Source of the DNA: Spartobacteria bacterium
GTDB lineage: Bacteria > Verrucomicrobiota > Verrucomicrobiia > Chthoniobacterales > UBA10450
Direction of reading: 5' to 3'
Length of the DNA stretch: 9,731 nucleotides
Assembly (NCBI GenBank): GCA_021324035.1
Contig: JAJPJU010000201.1
Span: 1 to 9,731 of the forward strand
The notes beneath the pieces were generated by a model. The model was not told where the DNA came from, searched no databases, and was given only the letters and a program-made list of their open reading frames with translations. How positions within the stretch are numbered: the first letter of the stretch is position 1; every line of letters starts with the position of its first letter. Positions 5,689 through 9,731 of this stretch are shown here, in pieces. A program made the translations under genes and the position numbers.

Positions 5689-7230
5689 ATGAAAAACGAG
5701 ATGGTCTTCCGGGGGCTGCGAGCCGCTGTGTTCGCGGCAGTCATGTTCACGAGCGCTTCGCTTTTTGCGATTACGCCCAACGCTGTCGGCGACGGCGGCG
5801 CCATGGTCGGACCGGTCAATGATAATGGATCGATAGTACCGACGTCGGCAGCCGCGGATCTTTTTTGGAGAACCGACGGAACTCCGGGCGGAGTCTGGTC
5901 CACTTCAACCTTCTGGTCTAATCCAGCAACCGCGACGGGAGGTAGCGCTTGGGTGTCGGGTGATGATGCTTTTTTTACCGCCAACTCTACTCTGACATTT
6001 AATACGACTACCGATAGCGATGTCACGGTATCCAATGGCTCAACGGTTACCGTAACTGCGGGGGGCACCCTCACTCTGGGCGGTGTTCGCACGTTTGATA
6101 TTGACACAGGCTCGACCTTGACTTGGACCAATCAGAGTTGGTCGTCTGCTGCGGGTAACGAAGGTGCGGGCATCATTAAGAATGGTGCCGGTACACTGAA
6201 TTTAGGCGCCATCGGTTCGAACGCACGCTACGATGGCGGATTTACGCTAAATGCTGGAACTGTCATCGTTTCTGGCAGCAGTTCGTTTGGCACGGCCGGT
6301 GTGCTACCAGCGACGCTCACAATTAATGGCGGAGACATAACCGTGAACTTCACGAATGCCGCAGATCGAACGTTTGCCAATCCGATTACGCTAGGCGGAG
6401 ATGTGACATTAGATAATTTAGGCAATGTCAACAACGCGGCGATTTTTTCTGGTAACATGGCTATCGGTACCGCAATTCGAACAATCACAAACAATGCGCC
6501 GACGACGTCCCCCCGGGTGTTTAGCGGTGTAATCTCCGGCGGAAGCGGCGGAGGTCTGACATTCGCTGGGACTGGTGTGACTGAATTGATAGGCACGAAT
6601 ACGTACACCGGCGCAACGACCATCACCGGAGGGACGCTACAGCTTGGAAATGGCGGAACGACTGGGTCGTTGTCACCGAGCAGTACGATCAGCATCGGAA
6701 CCGGAGCTACACTTAGATTCGATCGTACCACCGGCTCCGATTTCGTTCAGGGAACAGACTTCAGCAGCTCGGCCATTACCGGCGCAGGACAGATCATCAA
6801 AGACGGGACCGCGTCGCTTACCTTCAACGTGGCCAATAGCTTCAGCGGTGGTTTGACGATCAATAAAGGCACAGTCGTCGGGACCGTTGATGGCGCGCTT
6901 GGAACGGGCAACATCAGTCTGACCGCCGGAAACATCACGCTGACTCTAAGCGGCGCGAGCAATAACATCGCAGACACCGCGACATTGAGTTACGTCAATA
7001 CGGATACGATTAATCTTGGTAATGGCACCAGCGACGTGGTTGCTGGATTGACCGTCGATGGAGTTGCCCAAGCCCCTGGCATTTATGGAGCCAGCGCGAT
7101 CAATCCTGATGGCGCGTTCTTCGGCGTCGGCACAATTACAGTTGTTCCGGAACCGGCGACCTGGGGAATGATGTTGCTCGGTGGTGGATTGCTCACCGCG
7201 GTGCGCAGATTCCGCCGAAAAACGAGCTAA
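5689..7230 (+). CDS. PEP-CTERM surface protein with autotransporter-type beta-strand repeats
   Basis: A 513-residue predicted exported protein. Residues 1-27 are a Sec signal peptide (basic start, hydrophobic core, cleavage likely after SLFA). The body is rich in Gly, Thr, Ser and Asn and contains about three beta-strand units of the autotransporter-associated repeat type: about 163-194, 288-320 (NTYTGATTITGGTLQLG, the clearest copy) and 366-398 (NSFSGGLTINKGTVVG). The C-terminus is a sorting tag: VPEPATWGMMLLGGG (486-500), a hydrophobic helix, then RRFRRKTS. The family model is that an exosortase removes this tag and the protein is anchored or released at the surface; no exosortase is in this window. 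There is no autotransporter barrel. ATG 5689 gives a normal signal peptide; ATG 5701 (residue 5) is an alternative. Codon use is visibly less biased to G/C third positions than in glgB. Confidence 0.9.
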   Translation: MKNEMVFRGLRAAVFAAVMFTSASLFAITPNAVGDGGAMVGPVNDNGSIVPTSAAADLFWRTDGTPGGVWSTSTFWSNPATATGGSAWVSGDDAFFTANSTLTFNTTTDSDVTVSNGSTVTVTAGGTLTLGGVRTFDIDTGSTLTWTNQSWSSAAGNEGAGIIKNGAGTLNLGAIGSNARYDGGFTLNAGTVIVSGSSSFGTAGVLPATLTINGGDITVNFTNAADRTFANPITLGGDVTLDNLGNVNNAAIFSGNMAIGTAIRTITNNAPTTSPRVFSGVISGGSGGGLTFAGTGVTELIGTNTYTGATTITGGTLQLGNGGTTGSLSPSSTISIGTGATLRFDRTTGSDFVQGTDFSSSAITGAGQIIKDGTASLTFNVANSFSGGLTINKGTVVGTVDGALGTGNISLTAGNITLTLSGASNNIADTATLSYVNTDTINLGNGTSDVVAGLTVDGVAQAPGIYGASAINPDGAFFGVGTITVVPEPATWGMMLLGGGLLTAVRRFRRKTS

Positions 7231-7250
7231 AAATTTAAGTTTGAGTTTTT

Positions 7251-7287
7251 CCCCGCTACTTGGAAACGAGTAGCGGGGTTTTCATTT
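7251..7287 (+). terminator. Strong intrinsic terminator after the PEP-CTERM gene
   Basis: A perfect 10-bp GC-rich stem, CCCCGCTACT (7251-7260) with AGTAGCGGGG (7269-7278), an 8-nt loop, then TTTTCATTTTT. It lies 20 bp after the stop codon and separates this gene from the pseudopilin transcriptionally. It is also T-rich on the left (GAGTTTTT), giving A residues on the other strand, but no gene converges from the right here. Confidence 0.92.
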
Positions 7288-7394
7288 TTGGCCGGTCGCG
7301 GTGCGGGCGACGAAGGATAATCGCCCTGCCTGCCGATCTGGCTTGATTCCCTGCTCGGGTTTTGAGATTTTCGTTGGGGATTTTCGCCGTGTTT

Positions 7395-8114
7395 ATGATC
7401 AACAAGAATAGGGACTCCTTTACGTTTGGACTGCGTGGCCGCGCTCGCGGATTTACGCTGATTGAATTGCTCGTTGTCATCGCAATCATTGCCACGATTG
7501 CGGCTTTTGCCGTGCCGGCGTTGACCAGCGCGCTGACCAAAGGGCAAATGACCGGAACGATGAACAGCGCCCGACAGATGTACTTAGCTGGTTATCAAAT
7601 GGCGTTGGATGGTTCTACCAATTCCGACGCGAACTTGGCTTGGCCCGGCGATTACGCCAGCGGCGTTGCTACTTTAGCTGACTACTGCGGTAAGTTGGTT
7701 GCAAATGATTATCTCAAAGTTGGTGATCTTCCAAAACTTTTGAGTGCTCCTGGCGCGAGTTGCACAGTTACCGGTGCCGATCCAAATGCGACTCCAGCTC
7801 CTACTAGTTTGACGCTGACCGGCAAAAGCGCTCTAAAAGTTTATAAGGTTAAGGATACCGACGCCTCCAATACACTTTTCGCGGCATCGGCGAATTATAC
7901 GTACAACAAGGATCTCGCCGCAGCGAATGCTCCTTATGGCGACAAGGGTTTCATCGTGGTGCACAAAGGGGGCGACGCTATTGTCCTGCGAAAGAACAAC
8001 GCGACTGCTGCCGCGGGTTATGGTGACGATGAGGCAAAGTTTCAAGCCGCCGTCGGCGTACTTCCCGGTGGCGCGACGACCGAGGGCAGCGGTACGGCTC
8101 TGACCAATCCATAG
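7395..8114 (+). CDS. Type IV pilin-like / pseudopilin protein with class III signal
   Basis: A 239-residue protein with a prepilin leader: RGRARG|FTLIELLVVIAIIATIAAF, predicted cleavage after G19, F20 as mature residue 1 and Glu at mature position 5, followed by a single N-terminal hydrophobic helix (about 20-41). The rest is a soluble domain rich in Ala, Gly and Thr, with WPGDYASG (83-90) and two cysteines (C98, C123) that could form a disulfide. It belongs to the large group annotated as type II secretion system protein/prepilin-type N-terminal domain in Verrucomicrobiota and Planctomycetota. The globular part I do not recognise. ATG 7395 was chosen; GTG 7389 and TTG 7362 are in frame but lengthen the leader. 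No strong ribosome-binding site is seen. It follows a terminator, so it probably has its own promoter in 7288-7394. No secretion ATPase or peptidase is nearby. Confidence 0.88.
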   Translation: MINKNRDSFTFGLRGRARGFTLIELLVVIAIIATIAAFAVPALTSALTKGQMTGTMNSARQMYLAGYQMALDGSTNSDANLAWPGDYASGVATLADYCGKLVANDYLKVGDLPKLLSAPGASCTVTGADPNATPAPTSLTLTGKSALKVYKVKDTDASNTLFAASANYTYNKDLAAANAPYGDKGFIVVHKGGDAIVLRKNNATAAAGYGDDEAKFQAAVGVLPGGATTEGSGTALTNP

Positions 8115-8198
8115 TCCTCACACTGAATTTCGGTGCCACGTGGCGTTTGATTCGAATTTCCGACCGTGGATACAACCTAGGCTCAGCGCTCGGGATAG

Positions 8199-8314
8199 TT
8201 CTGCCCGGCGCTCCAACTGGAGTTTAAAGCCGGCGTAGCGTATACCCGCAGCGACAAGCCGATCGCGGATTTTGAGCTTTATGCGGCCGACACGGCCGCC
8301 ACTACAACGTTTGC
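8199..8314 (+). pseudogene. Possible remnant of an unidentified gene, without start codon
   Basis: A frame that stays open from 8199 (just after TAG 8196-8198) to TGA 8382-8384 reads LQLEFKAGVAYTRSDKPIAD followed by FELYAADTAATTTF. Its codons (GCC, GGC, GCG, ACC, CGC, AGC, GAC, AAG, CCG, ATC) look like the window's real genes, and the peptide reads like protein. There is no ATG, and from 8315 the frame runs into the inverted-repeat element. I cannot name a family. It could be a degraded gene end cut by the repeat, or a chance open stretch. Confidence 0.22.
8283..8299 (+). terminator. GC-rich hairpin downstream of the pseudopilin, possible terminator
   Basis: GCGGCCG and CGGCCGC form a perfect 7-bp stem around ACA. 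A T-rich stretch (GTTTGCTTTTGT) begins about 10 nt later, too far for a textbook terminator. It lies 168 bp after the pseudopilin stop. Confidence 0.3.
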
Positions 8315-8423
8315 TTTTGTCATCTCGAGCGAAGTCGAGAGATCTCTGAATATTTCTGTTCTGATAAAGTTTTCCAAGTCCTGAAAGGTTAGAGATTCCT
8401 CCACGTTAGTCGGAATGACAAAA
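8315..8423. repeat. 109-bp inverted-repeat element (TTTTGTCAT...ATGACAAAA)
   Basis: The outer 9 bp are perfectly inverted (TTTTGTCAT at 8315-8323, ATGACAAAA at 8415-8423). The match continues with mismatches to about 33 bp on each side, ending in ATCTCT and AGAGAT. The left arm also contains an internal perfect stem, TCTCGA-GCGAAG-TCGAGA. This is the layout of the dispersed element starting TGTCATNCCGAGCG that I recall from many bacterial phyla. It ends 4 bp after the xseA stop on the xseA side and may serve as its 3' end. Confidence 0.75.
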
Positions 8424-8427
8424 ACCG

Positions 8428-9723
8428 TTACAACGCTTCCGACTCGAACTCGCCATCGGTCACGCGCGTTTTGATTTTCATCTTTGCCCGCACGTTTGCG
8501 ATCGAGCGAATGAGTTTGCCGCGCTCGTCGGTGGTGATGCTGTAACCGCGGCGCAAGGTTGCATCGGGACCGAGGACGCGCAGGATTCCTTCAACTTTTT
8601 GGAATCGATGCCGCGCATTTTCCAAAATGCGCGCGGGCGATTCGCGGAGGCGACGTTGCAGATCGCCGAAGCGATTTCGGCGCAGCATTAGTTCGCGGGC
8701 GGGACTGCGGGCCTGCAATGTAGCCAGCGCGTGCTCGAGAGCGCGCCGATAATTTTCGATTTTATGGCCAAGGCAGCGCCGCAACGTTTCGCGGGCGTGA
8801 TCGAGCCGCTGCTGCGCGTCGCGCATTCGATTCAATAGTTCGCGCCCAATTCCGCGCGCCTGCCCGTCGAGATGCCGGCGAAGATCGGCGATATCCGGCA
8901 CAATCAGTTCCGCGGCCGCACTTGGAGTCGGCGCCCGGAGGTCGGCGACGAAATCCGCGATCGTGAAATCGATCTCGTGACCGATCGCGGACACAATCGG
9001 CACGTTCACGCTGGCGATGGTCCGCGCCACGATTTCCTCGTTGAATTCCCACAAATCTTCGATGCTGCCGCCACCGCGCGCGACCAGGATCAAATCTACC
9101 GCCGCAAAGTTATCGTTCGGCGTCGCCAATTCCCGGATGGCGACTGAGATCTCCTGCGCCGCGCCCGTTCCCTGGACCCGGACGGGGCTGATCAGGATCG
9201 ACAGCCAGGGCGCGCGCCGGCGCAGAACATTCAAAATGTCGCGAATGGCCGCGCCGCTCGGCGAGGTGACGATTCCGATTCGGCGGGGGAATTTCGGCAA
9301 GGCGCGTTTTCGGGCCGGGTCGAACAGTCCTTCGGCTTCGAGTTTGCGTTTGAGGGCCTCGAACTTCGCCTGCAATACGCCGCGACCAAACGGCTGAACG
9401 ATTTCGACACTGAGCTGATATTGCCCGCGCGCTTCGAAAACTGTGACCTTTCCCAAAACCTGAACGCGAGCGCCGTCGGTGAGGGGTTCGCGCAGCGGCG
9501 CCATTGTATCCCGCCAGATCACACACGAAATCTGTGCTCGCGCGTCTTTGAGCGTAAAATATTGATGGCCGTTCGGGTGAAGCTTGTAGTTCGAAACTTC
9601 ACCCTGGACCCAGATCGCGCCGAATTTGGTTTCGAGCGTTCCGCGGATGGAACGGGTCAATTCCGAAACGGTCAGGACTTTCGATGTCTGTTGGAACAAA
9701 TCAGCCGTTGATTGTGTTGCCAC
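8428..9723 (-). CDS. xseA: Exodeoxyribonuclease VII large subunit
   Basis: The catalytic subunit of exonuclease VII, which with several small XseB subunits degrades single-stranded DNA from both ends in repair, in the cytoplasm. The 431-residue frame shows an N-terminal OB-fold (about 16-112; VLTVSELTRSIR, IWVQGEVSNYK, GHQYFTLKD), then the nuclease domain (about 135-330) with AIRDILNVL (D162), VARGGGSIEDLWEFNEE (R216) and SAIGHEIDFTIADFVADLRA (H249, D252). These correspond to E. coli D155, R205, H238 and D241. A long Arg-rich coiled-coil (about 280-380) and the C-terminal LRRGYSITTDERG turn follow. Start GTG 9723 gives the usual family N-terminus, but only 8 bp of upstream sequence is visible and the frame stays open there, so a start just outside the window is possible. 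xseB is not downstream; a repeat element is. Confidence 0.95.
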   Translation of the reverse strand: MATQSTADLFQQTSKVLTVSELTRSIRGTLETKFGAIWVQGEVSNYKLHPNGHQYFTLKDARAQISCVIWRDTMAPLREPLTDGARVQVLGKVTVFEARGQYQLSVEIVQPFGRGVLQAKFEALKRKLEAEGLFDPARKRALPKFPRRIGIVTSPSGAAIRDILNVLRRRAPWLSILISPVRVQGTGAAQEISVAIRELATPNDNFAAVDLILVARGGGSIEDLWEFNEEIVARTIASVNVPIVSAIGHEIDFTIADFVADLRAPTPSAAAELIVPDIADLRRHLDGQARGIGRELLNRMRDAQQRLDHARETLRRCLGHKIENYRRALEHALATLQARSPARELMLRRNRFGDLQRRLRESPARILENARHRFQKVEGILRVLGPDATLRRGYSITTDERGKLIRSIANVRAKMKIKTRVTDGEFESEAL

Positions 9724-9731
9724 GGCTTGAA

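Larger units (their letters stand above)
8115..8427. other. Convergent intergenic region after the pseudopilin
   Basis: 313 bp between the pseudopilin stop and the xseA stop. It holds a perfect palindrome GCCACGTGGC (8135-8144), a possible gene remnant (8199-8314), a 7-bp perfect hairpin (8283-8299) and a 109-bp inverted-repeat element (8315-8423). No intact gene is seen. Confidence 0.6.

Noticed and set aside
8115..8314. Searched for a tRNA or small structured RNA among the hairpins
   Set aside because: No cloverleaf, anticodon arm or CCA-type end could be assembled; the stems are isolated.

Overview
The window most likely comes from a member of the Verrucomicrobiota, possibly a soil Chthoniobacterales/Spartobacteria-type lineage. 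This is inferred from three things: a PEP-CTERM surface protein built from autotransporter-type beta-strand repeats, a stand-alone pseudopilin-like protein with a FTLIELLVVIAIIA prepilin signal, and intergenic gaps packed with short palindromic repeat elements whose translations (for example NVERPTSN and SAKATAD) I remember as recurring in that phylum. No rRNA or marker gene is present to settle the taxonomy.

Layout, left to right. (1) Positions 1-302, minus strand: the first 100 residues of a cysteine desulfurase, cut by the window edge. (2) A 320-bp divergent gap. (3) Positions 623-1874, plus strand: a two-gene unit of an M43-family zinc metalloprotease and a 107-residue protein of unknown function only 4 bp behind it. 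(4) Positions 1934-2854, minus strand: serine O-acetyltransferase (cysE/epsC type), convergent with the small gene. (5) A divergent gap holding a large palindrome made of degenerate 7-bp tandem units. (6) Positions 3057-5288, plus strand: a complete 1,4-alpha-glucan branching enzyme (glgB) whose N-terminal domain carries an in-frame insertion of a small hairpin repeat. (7) A 400-bp gap with two further repeat elements. (8) Positions 5689-7230, plus strand: the PEP-CTERM beta-strand-repeat protein, closed by a strong intrinsic terminator. (9) Positions 7395-8114, plus strand: the pseudopilin-like protein. (10) A gap with a possible gene remnant and a 109-bp inverted-repeat element. (11) Positions 8428-9723, minus strand: exonuclease VII large subunit (xseA), starting at or just beyond the window edge.

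The genes do not form one pathway. The desulfurase and serine acetyltransferase both belong to cysteine/sulfur metabolism but are separated by the protease unit and show no sign of co-transcription. GlgB (glycogen) and XseA (DNA repair) are housekeeping genes standing alone. The PEP-CTERM protein and pseudopilin are both predicted to be envelope-directed. I see no defence system, CRISPR array, IS element, tRNA or rRNA. The less ordinary content is the leaderless M43 protease with its tightly coupled small partner, and the density and variety of palindromic repeats, one of which sits inside glgB.
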